64,000 bases of DNA from Variovorax sp. 679 (GCF_003952185.1 NZ_RXFS01000004.1:434001-498000); one strand, 5' to 3'; positions 16,370 through 25,155 are shown, numbered from the stretch's first letter. Notes: generated by a model not told the origin, from the sequence alone. Program-made: numbers and translations.

Positions 16370-17968
16370 ATGACCTGTCGCCTGCTGTCGCGTTGTGGGC
16401 TCTGGGTCTTCGTCATGGCGGCATTGCTGCTCACCGGCTGCGCCACCTTGCCCGACGAGGCGCCGCGCACGCCCACCAAGGCCATGGCCGTCTCGGCCGA
16501 CACCGCCCTCGGCAAGATCGCGCTGGCCTCCCAGCCCGATCCCGACCTGAGCGGCTTCCGCCTGATGCCCGGCGGCGACTTCGCCTTCGACACCCGCATC
16601 CAGCTCGCCCGCCGCGCGCAGCGCACGCTCGACGTGCAGTACTACCAGATCGAGAACGACGAGACCGGCCGCTACCTGCTGCGCACCCTGCGCGACGCCG
16701 CCCTGCGCGGCGTGCGCGTGCGGCTGCTGATGGACGACCTCTACACATCCGGCGAAGACGAGCTGCTGCTCGGCCTCGCCGCCACGCCCAACGTGGAGCT
16801 GCGCCTGTTCAACCCCTTCCCGGCCGGGCGCGGCAGCCTGCTGAAGCGCTTCACCGCCTCGCTCTTCGACTTCAGCCGCGTCAACCGCCGCATGCACAAC
16901 AAGCTGTTCATCGCCGACGGCGCGATGGCGGTGGCGGGCGGGCGCAACATCGGCAACCAGTATTTCAGGCGCACGGCGGGCGAGAACTTCATCGACCTCG
17001 ACACCTTCGTCACCGGTGCGCTGGTGCCGCGGCTGGGCAGCCTGTTCGACCAGTACTGGAACAGCGTCTACGTGCGGCCGATCCAGTCGGTGGCGAGCAG
17101 TGCCTTGTCACGCGAGGAGCTGCAGAAGCGCTTCGACGCCGCCACCGGTCCTGACACCACGCCGCCGCCGCCCAAGCCCGCGCCGAACGACCTGCTCGGC
17201 TACAGCCCGATGGCGGAAGACCTGGATGCCGGCAAGCTCGGCCTGATCTGGACCACCGCCGAGGCCTATGCCGATTCGCCCGAACGCGTGATCGGCAAGA
17301 CGGCCTCCTATGGCGGCGTGCCGCTGCTCGACGTCGACAGCGTGCGCTACAACGTCGTCGAGCAGATGCGCCGCGCCCGCTCGGAGGTGACCATCGTCTC
17401 TCCCTACCTGATCCCGGGGGCTTCCGGGCTCGACGTGATGCGCGAGATCCGCGGGCGCAACGTGAAGATCAGCGTAGTCACCAATTCGCTCGCCGCGACC
17501 GACGAGCCGCTGGTGCACACCGCCTACCGCCGCTACCGGCCCGACATGCTCAAGCTGGGCGCCGACCTCTACGAGCTGAGCACCAACCGCACCCGGCGCA
17601 GCGTGCGGCTCGGCCTCTTCGGCACCTCGGTAGGCCGGCTGCATGCCAAGTCGGCGGTGATCGACCAGCGCATCCTCTTCGTCGGTTCGATGAATTTCGA
17701 CCCGCGCTCGGAGTCGCACAACACCGAGATCGGCCTCTTCATCCGCAGCCCCGAGATGGCGCAGCAGGCGCTGAAACTCATCGACGTGCTCAAGCAGCAG
17801 GGCGCCTACCGGCTGCGCTTTGCCGAGGGCAGCAACGAGTCGCGCATCGAATGGGTCAGCGACGACGCCGGCAAGCTCACCGTGCTGACCGAGGAGCCAG
17901 ACTCCAGCTTCTGGGACCGAACCATGCTCGAGATACTGGCGCCGCTGACGCCGGAAAGCCTGCTCTGA
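16370..17968 (+). CDS. Phospholipase D-family lipoprotein (cardiolipin-synthase-like)
   Basis: A 532-residue protein with a lipoprotein signal (lipobox LLTGC, acylated Cys near residue 24) and two HKD catalytic motifs, MHNKLFIADGAMAVAGGRN (about residue 175) and LHAKSAVIDQRILFVGSMN (about 425). The second half of each motif (GGRNIGNQYF; GSMNFDPRS) fits the PLD superfamily. It probably acts on phospholipid at the periplasmic membrane face, but the lipoprotein anchor distinguishes it from the integral-membrane ClsA. It starts 10 bp after rpoN and may be co-transcribed. Confidence 0.9.
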   Translation: MTCRLLSRCGLWVFVMAALLLTGCATLPDEAPRTPTKAMAVSADTALGKIALASQPDPDLSGFRLMPGGDFAFDTRIQLARRAQRTLDVQYYQIENDETGRYLLRTLRDAALRGVRVRLLMDDLYTSGEDELLLGLAATPNVELRLFNPFPAGRGSLLKRFTASLFDFSRVNRRMHNKLFIADGAMAVAGGRNIGNQYFRRTAGENFIDLDTFVTGALVPRLGSLFDQYWNSVYVRPIQSVASSALSREELQKRFDAATGPDTTPPPPKPAPNDLLGYSPMAEDLDAGKLGLIWTTAEAYADSPERVIGKTASYGGVPLLDVDSVRYNVVEQMRRARSEVTIVSPYLIPGASGLDVMREIRGRNVKISVVTNSLAATDEPLVHTAYRRYRPDMLKLGADLYELSTNRTRRSVRLGLFGTSVGRLHAKSAVIDQRILFVGSMNFDPRSESHNTEIGLFIRSPEMAQQALKLIDVLKQQGAYRLRFAEGSNESRIEWVSDDAGKLTVLTEEPDSSFWDRTMLEILAPLTPESLL

Positions 17969-17978
17969 GCCCTGCCGC

Positions 17979-18629
17979 TCAGTGGCCGTCGTGCACGGCC
18001 GACCACACGAGCCGCAGCCCCAGCAGGCCCATCACGCCGCCTGCCGAGCGGTCGATCCAGACCTTGTAGCGCAGGTAGGCCGAGCGCGGCGCCGCCGAGG
18101 ACAGTGCCAGCGCCACGATGGCGTACCACCCCGTCTCGATGCAGAAGATGACCGCCGGCACCGCCAGCGCCAGCACCAACGGCACCTCGCGCGGCAGGAA
18201 GGCCGCGAAGATGCTCGCGTAGACCACCGCGGTCTTCGGGTTGCTGACCTGCGTGGCGAGGCCCAGCAGGAAGGTGCGCCTGCCGCGGCCCTGCGGACGC
18301 TGCGAAGGGTCAGCGGCCTCCTGCGCCACGGCCAGCGGCTGCCGCGCGCCGCGCCAGATGCGGATGCCCAGGTAGACGAGGTAGGCGCCGCCCAGCCCCT
18401 TGATCGCCAGGTACAGCGCCGGCACCGCAAGGAACGCTGCCTGCAGCCCTGCGAGCGCCGCGATCGCGAAGACCAGCCCGCCCGCTCCCATGCCCAGTGC
18501 CGCCGCAAGGCCGTCGGCACGCGAGGTCACGGCGGTGCGCGCCACCATCACGAAGCTGGGGCCCGGGCTCATGGCGCCCACGGTCATGGCGCCGGCGATG
18601 CCGAGGAGGGCGAGGGTGGTGTCCATCAT
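17979..18629 (-). CDS. LysE-family amino acid/metabolite exporter
   Basis: A 216-residue inner-membrane protein with about six helices. The N-terminal GAMSPGPSFVMVARTAV carries the family's SPGP motif, and the ATQVSNPKTAVVYASIFAAF loop region is typical of RhtB/LysE exporters. Two adjacent ATG codons (18629 and 18626) are possible starts. It converges with the PLD gene with 10 bp between stops. The substrate cannot be told from sequence. Confidence 0.9.
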   Translation of the reverse strand: MMDTTLALLGIAGAMTVGAMSPGPSFVMVARTAVTSRADGLAAALGMGAGGLVFAIAALAGLQAAFLAVPALYLAIKGLGGAYLVYLGIRIWRGARQPLAVAQEAADPSQRPQGRGRRTFLLGLATQVSNPKTAVVYASIFAAFLPREVPLVLALAVPAVIFCIETGWYAIVALALSSAAPRSAYLRYKVWIDRSAGGVMGLLGLRLVWSAVHDGH

Positions 18630-18651
18630 GTTGTTGTCTCCTGCATCCGTG

Positions 18652-19311
18652 TCACTGCACGTTGACCGCCTCGACCTGCACCAGCAGCCTCACCTTGTTC
18701 TCAAAGCCGAAGTTCAGCCCCCAGGTGATGCCCCAGTCGCTGCGCTCCACGGTTGTCTCGAAGTCGCCGCCGCACACCTGTCGGTTGATCAGCGGGCTCA
18801 GGTAGCAGTTGAAGCGCACGGCCTTCAGCGTCACGGGGCGGGTCTGGCCCATCAGCGTGAGCTTGCCGGGCACGTCGACCACCTTGTCGCCGGAGAACTC
18901 GATGCGGTCGGCCACGAAGCGGCCGGTCGGAAACTCCGCCACGTTGAAGAAGTCCTTGCTCTGCACGTGGCGGTTGAGCAGGTCGACGCCGGTGTTGATG
19001 GAGCTGATGTCCATCGTGATGTCGACCTTGCCGCTGTTGCCGCTGCCGTCGATCTGCACGGAGCCGTCCTTGGTGCTGAAGCGCCCCCGGTTGGTGGTGG
19101 TGCCGTAGTGGCCCATCTCGTACATCACGAAGGTGTGGGTGGGGTCGATCACGTAGTTGGCGTTCTTCGCCGGCCCGCCCGCGGGCTTGGCGGAGGCTGC
19201 CGGCGCGAATTCCGAGGGCAGCGGTTGTTGCGCCGTGGCGCCGGTGAACACGGCGGCCGACAGGGCCGCGGCAAGAAGAAGCTTTTTCATGGCGTTGGTC
19301 GTATGGGTCAT
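18652..19311 (-). CDS. YceI-family periplasmic protein
   Basis: A protein of 219 residues from 19311, or 212 from the ATG at 19290, where the signal peptide MKKLLLAAALSAAVFTGATA begins. The YceI lipocalin-like beta-barrel (about 50-215) shows YVIDPTHTFVMYEMGHYGTT, the STKDGSVQID segment, and HVQSKDFFNVAEFPTGRF. YceI proteins bind long polyisoprenoids and have been tied to stress and quinone carriers. Last gene of a three-gene minus-strand run YceI2-cytochrome b561-YceI1; 43 bp separate it from the next YceI gene. There are two internal Cys (NCY, VCGG). Confidence 0.92.
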   Translation of the reverse strand: MTHTTNAMKKLLLAAALSAAVFTGATAQQPLPSEFAPAASAKPAGGPAKNANYVIDPTHTFVMYEMGHYGTTTNRGRFSTKDGSVQIDGSGNSGKVDITMDISSINTGVDLLNRHVQSKDFFNVAEFPTGRFVADRIEFSGDKVVDVPGKLTLMGQTRPVTLKAVRFNCYLSPLINRQVCGGDFETTVERSDWGITWGLNFGFENKVRLLVQVEAVNVQ

Positions 19312-19354
19312 GAAAGAGAAAAACGGATGAAGGAGGGCGGGCGGACCAAGCAGA

Positions 19355-19942
19355 TCACAGCGGCCCGAGGCCGGCCAGCGTGAACCTGAAGCGCACCTGC
19401 ACCTCGTTGCCGACCATCGAGGTGTCGGTCCATTCGCCGTCGCCCACCTTGTAGTCGAGCCGCTGGATCGTAAGGCTTCCGGTGACCACCGCGTAGTTGC
19501 CGCCGGGCGCCGGCGCGATGCTGACGGGCACCGTCACGTTTTTCGACGTGCCCTTGATGGTGAGCTTGCCCGCCATCTCGAACCTGCCCTCGCCCAGCGC
19601 CTTGATCGCGCTCGACTGGAAGCTCGCTTGCGGGAAGTGCGCAGCGTCGAACCACGGCTGCTTGGGCAGCTCGGCGTCGCTCATCGGAACGCCGAAGCCG
19701 GCGCTGGCCGTGTCGATCTGCAGCACGATGCTGCCGCCCTCGGGCTTCTTCGGATCGAAGGCGACGTGCGCGTCGAACTTCTTGAAGGTGCCTTCCACCG
19801 GTACGCCCATCTGCTTGCTGACGAAGACGATCTGGCTCTTGTCGGCAACGAGCTTCGCGGCCGGGGGCTCCGCGCCGGCCGGCAGCGCCATGGCCAGGGC
19901 CAGCGCCGGGGTGAACAGCGGGAGTTTCATCTTCATCGTCAT
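19355..19942 (-). CDS. YceI-family periplasmic protein, second copy
   Basis: A 195-residue YceI protein with a signal peptide (about 1-23, ending PAGAEPP). The domain begins AKLVADKSQIVFVSKQMG and contains GTFKKFDAHVAFDPKKP, PWFDAAHFPQASFQS and LTIKGTSKNVTVPV. The ATG at 19942 overlaps the stop of the cytochrome b561 gene by 4 bp (ATGA), so the two are coupled. It is only distantly similar to the neighbouring YceI protein, so this is not a recent duplication. Confidence 0.92.
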   Translation of the reverse strand: MTMKMKLPLFTPALALAMALPAGAEPPAAKLVADKSQIVFVSKQMGVPVEGTFKKFDAHVAFDPKKPEGGSIVLQIDTASAGFGVPMSDAELPKQPWFDAAHFPQASFQSSAIKALGEGRFEMAGKLTIKGTSKNVTVPVSIAPAPGGNYAVVTGSLTIQRLDYKVGDGEWTDTSMVGNEVQVRFRFTLAGLGPL

Positions 19943-20532
19943 CGAGCTGATTCCTGGCGTGGCGCGGGCCACATGCGTTTCAGAAGACCGTCGCGGTCGA
20001 TCCAGTGATGCTTGAGCACCGCCACCACGTGCAGCAGCGTGACGCCCGCCAACGCGAAGGCGCAGTTGCGGTGCAGCGGCTGCAGCACCGCCTCGGCGAA
20101 GTCGTGGTCGACCGGCACGAAGTCGGGCAGCTGCAGCACGCCGAACCACGCGACGGGCATGCCCATGGCCGAGCTGTAGGCCCACCCGGTCAACGGCACC
20201 GCAAAGAACAGCAGGTACATCAAGGTGTGGCTGATGCGGTAGCTCGCCAGCTGCAGGCGCGATACGCCCCGCGGCAGCGCCGGCGGGCGATGCCCCAGCC
20301 GCCACAGCAGCCGCAGCGCCGACAGCGCGAGGATCGTGACGCCGGCCCACTTGTGCCAGCTGTAGATTTTCAGCCGCAGCGGCGAGAACGGCAGTCCGGT
20401 CATGTAGAGCCCCACGCCGAAGGAGCCGACGATCAGCACCGCCAGCAGCCAGTGCAGCGTGATCGCGAACGGGTCGTAGCGCGGGCCGGGTGGGTCGGCG
20501 GCGAGAGGGGAGGAAGGCGTGTCGGTGGACAT
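19939..20532 (-). CDS. Cytochrome b561
   Basis: A 197-residue four-helix di-heme cytochrome of the bacterial b561 family, which moves electrons from quinol at the inner membrane. Heme-ligand histidines are visible in FAITLHWLLAVLIV, YSWHKWAGVTILAL, and the late VTLLHVVAVLKHH. MYLLFFAVPLTGWAYSSAMG is the typical third helix. A start at 20565 would add 11 residues; neither start has a clear ribosome-binding site. Coupled to the downstream YceI gene, a pairing seen in many proteobacteria. Confidence 0.92.
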   Translation of the reverse strand: MSTDTPSSPLAADPPGPRYDPFAITLHWLLAVLIVGSFGVGLYMTGLPFSPLRLKIYSWHKWAGVTILALSALRLLWRLGHRPPALPRGVSRLQLASYRISHTLMYLLFFAVPLTGWAYSSAMGMPVAWFGVLQLPDFVPVDHDFAEAVLQPLHRNCAFALAGVTLLHVVAVLKHHWIDRDGLLKRMWPAPRQESAR

Positions 20533-20607
20533 CGGGGCAGGGCTGGCGGCCTGTGCGCGGAGCATATCCCGGAAGCGATGACAGCACGGGCCGTGCCAGC
20601 TCCCGCG

Positions 20608-22443
20608 TCAGCCCTGTGCCGGATGCACCGGATGCGCCCGGGGCACCCGCTGCGCTCCCAGCAGCACCCGTCGCAGCTCCTCGGGCTGCACCGGCTTGCG
20701 CAGCGCATGCCAGCCGCGCTCGGTGGCGAGCCGCTGGGTGGCTTCGTTGATGTCGGCCGAGATCAGCGCGATCGCCAGCGAGGGCTTCTGCCGCTGCAGC
20801 TTCTCGGCCAGCGCGATGCCGTCGAGCGCGCCCGGCAGGCGGATGTCGCACAGCGCCGCGTCGAGCGCGTGCAGGTCGGCCAGCGCCAGCGCCTCGGCTG
20901 CGCTGGCATAGACGCGCGGCTCCACCTCCCACTGCTGCAGCAGCGCGGAGAGGCTGTCGGCCACCACCGCGTTGTCTTCCACCACCAGCACGGCGAGACC
21001 GGGGCGCAGCGCGTGCGCGGCGTCGGCGCCCGTGCCGTCGTGCCTCGCCGCGGAAGCGTCAGGCCGCGCGGCCACCTCCGCGCCCGCCGGCGCGGCGGGC
21101 AGCTCGAAGCTGAACACCGACCCCCGCCCCGGCGCCGAGCGCAGCGACACCTCGATGCCGAGCTGCGCCGCCAGCCGCCGCACGATCGCCAGGCCCAGGC
21201 CGTGGCCGCGCTGCAGGTTGCGCTCGACGTTGCCGATCTGCTCGAAGTCGTCGAACACGCGCTGCTGCGCCTCGGCCGCGATGCCGATGCCGCTGTCGCG
21301 CACTTCCACGCGCCACGCCAGGCCGGTGCCGCGCCGTCGCGCCCGCACCGCCAGCAGCACGCGCCCGCGCGGCGTGAACTTGACGGCGTTGTCGACCAGG
21401 TTGGCGAGCACGCGGCGCAGCGACACCGTGTCGCTCCAGGCAATTGCGCCGCCCGGGCAGCGCACCAGCACCCGGCCGTCGCCCGCCTGCCGGGCCAGCT
21501 CCTGCAGCAGCGGCGCCAGCGCCACGGCCGTCGGGCGCAGCGGGTCGACGGCGGCTTCGATGCGGCCGATTTCGAGCAACTGGTTGGTCAGCCCCTCCAG
21601 CGCCTGCTGTGCGCGCGCCAGCGAGTCCACCGTGTGCTGAACCGCCACCATGTCCGCGCCGTTGTTCAGCTGCTGGCGCAGCACCTCGGCTTGCAGGCCG
21701 ATGGCCATCACCGGCTGGCGCAGGTCGTGGTTGGCGGCCGAGAAGAAGCGCAGCCGTTCGGCCTGCGCCTGTTCGGAGGCGCGCAGGCCGGCCAGGGCCT
21801 GTTCGCGCAGCTTGTGCTCGTTGAGCCGCAGGCCGATGTTTTCCTCGAGCTGGCGCGAGCGCTCGGCCACCAGCTTCCACATCATCGCGGTCAGGCCGAT
21901 GCCGATCACGGCCACCGCCGCCATCACCGGGGCGCCCAGCCAGAGGCCGGTGACGATGATCGGCGCCAGCAGCAGCGTGATCGCCAGCTGCGTGGCCGGC
22001 GTGTAGAACGACACGGAGAAGGCCGACGACAGCGTCATGCCCATGATGATCACGCCCAGCAGAAGCTGCATGTCGACGCGCCCTGGGTCGAACAGCAGCA
22101 CCCCGGCCAGCCCGTGCGCCAGCTCCCAGACGGCGGTGCGCAGCGTGTGCTTGCGCTGGGCCTCGCGCAGGCTGGCGGGCGTGAAGGGCTCGGGCAGCCG
22201 CTGCGGGAAGAAGCCGCGCATTGCCGTCACGCCGGTGATCAGCGCGATCCACACCAGGGCGCGCGCGAGCGAGAACTGCCAGGCGAAGAGCGCCGCCACG
22301 CCGCAGTTCAGCAGGAACTGCACCAGCAGCACCGGCCCGATGGGCTTGATGGACAGCCGCAGCACCTCGCACTGGATCGCGAAGGGGTCGCTGCCGTTGC
22401 CGGCGGAGGCCGGTGCGGGCGGAGATGCGTGGGTGGGGGTCAT
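20608..22443 (-). CDS. Hybrid sensor histidine kinase/response regulator
   Basis: A 611-residue membrane kinase. The N-terminal part has about six helices (residues 30-190) and no obvious periplasmic sensor, followed by a coiled coil (about 190-235). The H-box is FFSAANHDLRQPV, the NHDLRQP variant (phospho-His near residue 240). The ATPase domain has the N-box NLVDNAVKF and G-boxes DSGIGI and GHGLGLAIV. The C-terminal receiver (about 480-600) has acidic VVEDN, phospho-acceptor LCDIRLPG and a conserved K in LRKPVQ. No Hpt domain or DNA-binding partner is encoded nearby, so the output is unknown. Confidence 0.93.
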   Translation of the reverse strand: MTPTHASPPAPASAGNGSDPFAIQCEVLRLSIKPIGPVLLVQFLLNCGVAALFAWQFSLARALVWIALITGVTAMRGFFPQRLPEPFTPASLREAQRKHTLRTAVWELAHGLAGVLLFDPGRVDMQLLLGVIIMGMTLSSAFSVSFYTPATQLAITLLLAPIIVTGLWLGAPVMAAVAVIGIGLTAMMWKLVAERSRQLEENIGLRLNEHKLREQALAGLRASEQAQAERLRFFSAANHDLRQPVMAIGLQAEVLRQQLNNGADMVAVQHTVDSLARAQQALEGLTNQLLEIGRIEAAVDPLRPTAVALAPLLQELARQAGDGRVLVRCPGGAIAWSDTVSLRRVLANLVDNAVKFTPRGRVLLAVRARRRGTGLAWRVEVRDSGIGIAAEAQQRVFDDFEQIGNVERNLQRGHGLGLAIVRRLAAQLGIEVSLRSAPGRGSVFSFELPAAPAGAEVAARPDASAARHDGTGADAAHALRPGLAVLVVEDNAVVADSLSALLQQWEVEPRVYASAAEALALADLHALDAALCDIRLPGALDGIALAEKLQRQKPSLAIALISADINEATQRLATERGWHALRKPVQPEELRRVLLGAQRVPRAHPVHPAQG

Positions 22444-22525
22444 CGGCGAATCGACTATATAGAGAAGGTTTGCAGCGCGGCGACAATGGAGTCCCTTAGT
22501 CGGGCTTCCCGATGGTCAGCTTGCC

Positions 22526-23755
22526 GTGAACGATCTCTCCTTTTTCCTGCCTTGCGCCGCCGGCGTCGAGGAACTCCTCGCCCAGGAGGTGCACGCCCTG
22601 ACCGGCCGCGCCGGCCAGGATCTGCTTTCGCTGCGTGGCGGCGTGCGCGTGCGCGCCGACTGGCGCGACGGCCTGAAGCTCAACCTGCACAGCCGCCTCG
22701 CGCAGCGCGTGCTGGTCGAGCTGGCCCACGGGCCGTACCGCAACGAAAACGACCTGTACGGCATCGCCAGCGGCGTGGCCTGGGAGATCTGGTTCACGCC
22801 GAAGCAGACCTTCAAGATCGAGACCACCGCCCAGCACAGCCCGCTGCAGAGCCTGAATTTCGCCACCCTGCGCATCAAGGACGCCATTGCCGACCGCTTC
22901 CGCGCCAAGGCCAACGGCGTGCGCCCGAGCATCGAGACCCAGTGGCCCGACTGCCGCGTGTTCGCCCACCTGACCACCGATACCTGCACGCTCTACATCG
23001 ACACCAGCGGCGAGCCGCTCTTCAAGCGCGGCTGGCGCCAGGACAAGGGCGACGCCCCGCTGAAGGAAACCCTGGCCGCCGCCATGCTCGCCGCCAGCGG
23101 CTGGTGGAACCCCGAGACCGGCGAGGTGTCGGTCCAGCCGCTGTACGACCCCTGCTGCGGCAGCGGCACCATCGCCATCGAGGCGGCGCAGATCGCGCGC
23201 GGCATCGCGGCCGGGTCGCTGCGGCGCTTCGGCTTCGAGAAGCTGCTGCCGTTCCAGGCGCATGTGTGGACCGCCATCAGGCAGCAGGCCGAGGCGGCCG
23301 TGCGGGAGGGCGGCGTGGCGATCTTCGGCTCCGACGTGTCGCACCGCATGGTCGATTTCGCCCAGCGCAATGCCGAGCGCGCCGGCGTGGCGCAGGCCGT
23401 CGAGTTCCGCGGCGGTGACGCCCTGCAGCGCATGCCGCCGGCCGAGGGCGGCGTGATCATGCTCAACCCGCCGTACGGCGAGCGCATCGAAGTGGGCGGC
23501 GTGGCTGGCGCGGGGCGTCCCGGCGCGCGGGAGGCGGCTCAGTCCAGCGAAGGCGATGCCGGCGACTTCTTCGCGCAGCTCGCCACCCACTGGAAGAAGA
23601 ACTACGCCGGCTGGACCGCCTGGGTGCTCACGCCCGACCTGAAGCTGCCCAGGCAGATGCGCCTGAAGGAATCGCGCCGCGTGCCGATGTGGAACGGCCC
23701 GATCGAATGCCGTCTGTTCCGCTTCGACATGGTTGCGGGCTCAGCGCGGAAGTAG
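22526..23755 (+). CDS. THUMP-domain class I rRNA methyltransferase (RlmL/YpsC-like)
   Basis: A 409-residue SAM-dependent RNA methyltransferase: N-terminal ferredoxin-like region and THUMP (about 1-160, RRNA-binding, with FKIETTAQHSPLQSLNFATL), then a Rossmann methylase (about 165-400) with DPCCGSGTIAIEAA (SAM site), IFGSDVSHRMVDFA, and the catalytic NPPYGER. It corresponds to the first half of E. coli RlmKL, which makes m2G in 23S rRNA; the RlmK half is absent. The GTG at 22526 is the start. A non-conserved insertion follows NPPYGER (about 325-345). Its 3' end overlaps the convergent gene by 15 bp. Confidence 0.9.
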   Translation: MNDLSFFLPCAAGVEELLAQEVHALTGRAGQDLLSLRGGVRVRADWRDGLKLNLHSRLAQRVLVELAHGPYRNENDLYGIASGVAWEIWFTPKQTFKIETTAQHSPLQSLNFATLRIKDAIADRFRAKANGVRPSIETQWPDCRVFAHLTTDTCTLYIDTSGEPLFKRGWRQDKGDAPLKETLAAAMLAASGWWNPETGEVSVQPLYDPCCGSGTIAIEAAQIARGIAAGSLRRFGFEKLLPFQAHVWTAIRQQAEAAVREGGVAIFGSDVSHRMVDFAQRNAERAGVAQAVEFRGGDALQRMPPAEGGVIMLNPPYGERIEVGGVAGAGRPGAREAAQSSEGDAGDFFAQLATHWKKNYAGWTAWVLTPDLKLPRQMRLKESRRVPMWNGPIECRLFRFDMVAGSARK

Positions 23756-24226
23756 CGCAGGCTCGCCCTCGGGCCTGGGCTGCGGTTGCTGCGGCTCCTT
23801 GACGGCTTCCCTGGGGCGCACCGCGCAGGCCGCGTTGATCGTTCGCGTGACGAGGTCGCGCGCGCCGGCCAGGCTCACCGTGCGCAGGTCGTCCTCCTCG
23901 AAATGCCTCACCGCCACCGGTTCGCCGACGAAGTTCGGATGTCCGAAGTAGGTGGCACTCACGTAGCGCGCGCTGCGGGCCTCGCAATCGACCCTGGCCT
24001 GGGCCTGGAAGGAGCGGTACCGGATGCCGTCGCGGCTCGTGCGGTCCTGCGGCAGGCTCATGCGAAGGCTCACGAGGCGCTTCGATCCGTCCGCCTCGAC
24101 GCTGGTCGGATCGACCTGCACATAGCTGGAACTGTCGTCGCCCGGCGTGCCCGACAGCGTCAGCCACTCGGCCCGGACGCCCACGGATGCGAGCAGGGCG
24201 AGGCAGAGCAGCGGCAGGCGTTTCAT
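23741..24226 (-). CDS. Exported protein resembling surface-adhesin protein E
   Basis: A 161-residue secreted protein: signal peptide (MKRLPLLCLALLASVGVRA), then a compact domain beginning EWLTLSGTPGDDSSSYVQVD with a central RSFQAQARVDCEARSARYVS and a second Cys in NAACAV, which may form a disulfide. This layout is like the Adhesin_E (protein E) domain often seen singly in Comamonadaceae; the similarity is recalled, not searched. The C terminus is Pro/Gln-rich. Role unknown. It overlaps the end of the convergent methyltransferase gene by 15 bp. Confidence 0.7.
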   Translation of the reverse strand: MKRLPLLCLALLASVGVRAEWLTLSGTPGDDSSSYVQVDPTSVEADGSKRLVSLRMSLPQDRTSRDGIRYRSFQAQARVDCEARSARYVSATYFGHPNFVGEPVAVRHFEEDDLRTVSLAGARDLVTRTINAACAVRPREAVKEPQQPQPRPEGEPALLPR

Positions 24227-24341
24227 GAAGGAAGGCAGAGAGGGCTGTGATTGGTGAGGTCCGATTGTCGTCGGCCGGGCTAACGAAGGCCTGACCGCTG
24301 CATTGCATGGTGCAACATCGGCGATATTCCCCGCACATTCC

Positions 24342-24773
24342 ATGACGTTGACAGAACCCGCCAGCCTTGTCGTCATCGACACCAACATCGCCCTCGACCT
24401 GCTGGTCTTCGAAGACCCCGCCTGGGGGCCGCTGACCGCCCGGCTCGCCGCCGGCGAACTGCACTGGCTGGCCACCGCCGCCATGCGCACCGAACTCGAG
24501 CGCGTACTGGGCTACCCCCTGATCGCCAGGCGCATGGCGCAACGCGAACTGCAGGTGCCGGCGGTGCTCGCCGATTTCGACGCGCGGGTGCGGATGGTGG
24601 AAGGCACTCCGCCGCGCGCGCCCTGCGTGTGCAGCGACCCCGACGATCAGGTCTTCATCGACCTGGCAGTGGCGCACAAGGCGCTGCTGCTGAGCAAGGA
24701 CCGGGCGGTGCTGTCGATGAAGAAGCGGCTGGCGCTGCGAGGAGTGGTGGTGCAGGCGGCGTACGGGGTGTAG
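24342..24773 (+). CDS. PIN-domain protein (putative toxin-antitoxin RNase)
   Basis: A 143-residue PIN-domain protein. The acidic residues expected for metal-dependent RNase activity are visible: D in VVIDTNIALD, E in MRTELERVL, D in CSDPDDQVFIDLA and D in LLSKDRAVL. This is the COG1569-like group often labelled toxin. Unlike VapC loci there is no small antitoxin gene immediately upstream; the 115 bp before it hold none I can see. It may be a solitary PIN protein with a cellular role. Confidence 0.85.
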   Translation: MTLTEPASLVVIDTNIALDLLVFEDPAWGPLTARLAAGELHWLATAAMRTELERVLGYPLIARRMAQRELQVPAVLADFDARVRMVEGTPPRAPCVCSDPDDQVFIDLAVAHKALLLSKDRAVLSMKKRLALRGVVVQAAYGV

Positions 24774-24894
24774 CGGCGACTGGCGGCGGTGTCGGCGCCG
24801 GCGTCAGGAAGCAATTGACAACGTTTCGTTCATCGAGCGGTTTTGAAGCGGCACTAGATTTCCGGCAGGGCCATGCCATGCCTCCCAACTCGTG

Positions 24895-25155
24895 ATGAGC
24901 GGAAATCTCCCAGCCATTCTTCCCGTCGTTCGCACACTCTCCATCGCCGTCGGCGCGATCGTGCTCGGCCTTGTCTTCTACAAGCTCATCGGGCCGGTGG
25001 GCCGTTGGTACGAGTTCAACTTCGCAAGGAACGACGACGACCTGGGCCGCGCGTACATGGTCGCGCTCGCCGTTCAGTTGGTCGCGCTGTTTGCCGGAGG
25101 CTGGCTGGGCGACCTGGTGTTCCGCAGATGGCGCCGGAAGAGGTACGAAGCTTGA
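24895..25155 (+). CDS. Small two-helix membrane protein, first of a tandem pair
   Basis: An 86-residue protein not matched to a named family. It has two membrane helices (about residues 8-30 and 53-73) flanking a short loop with GRWYEFNFARNDDDLGRAY, and a very basic tail FRRWRRKR. The downstream gene encodes a related protein with the same loop and tail. A GTG at 24892 is an alternative start. The 121 bp upstream are less GC-rich and contain TTGACA at 24815 without a clear -10. The frame and conservation between the pair support a real gene. Confidence 0.75.
   Translation: MSGNLPAILPVVRTLSIAVGAIVLGLVFYKLIGPVGRWYEFNFARNDDDLGRAYMVALAVQLVALFAGGWLGDLVFRRWRRKRYEA

Noticed and set aside
20005..23418. 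A 1137-codon open frame on the plus strand, running across the cytochrome b561, histidine kinase and methyltransferase genes
   Set aside because: Its product is a low-complexity run of Arg, Ala, Gln and His, typical of the wrong frame in very GC-rich DNA, and it overlaps three well-supported genes.
24815..24843. TTGACA promoter before the small membrane pair
   Set aside because: The -35 is perfect, but at 16-19 bp the sequence (CGGTTT/GGTTTT) is a poor -10, so I did not call it.
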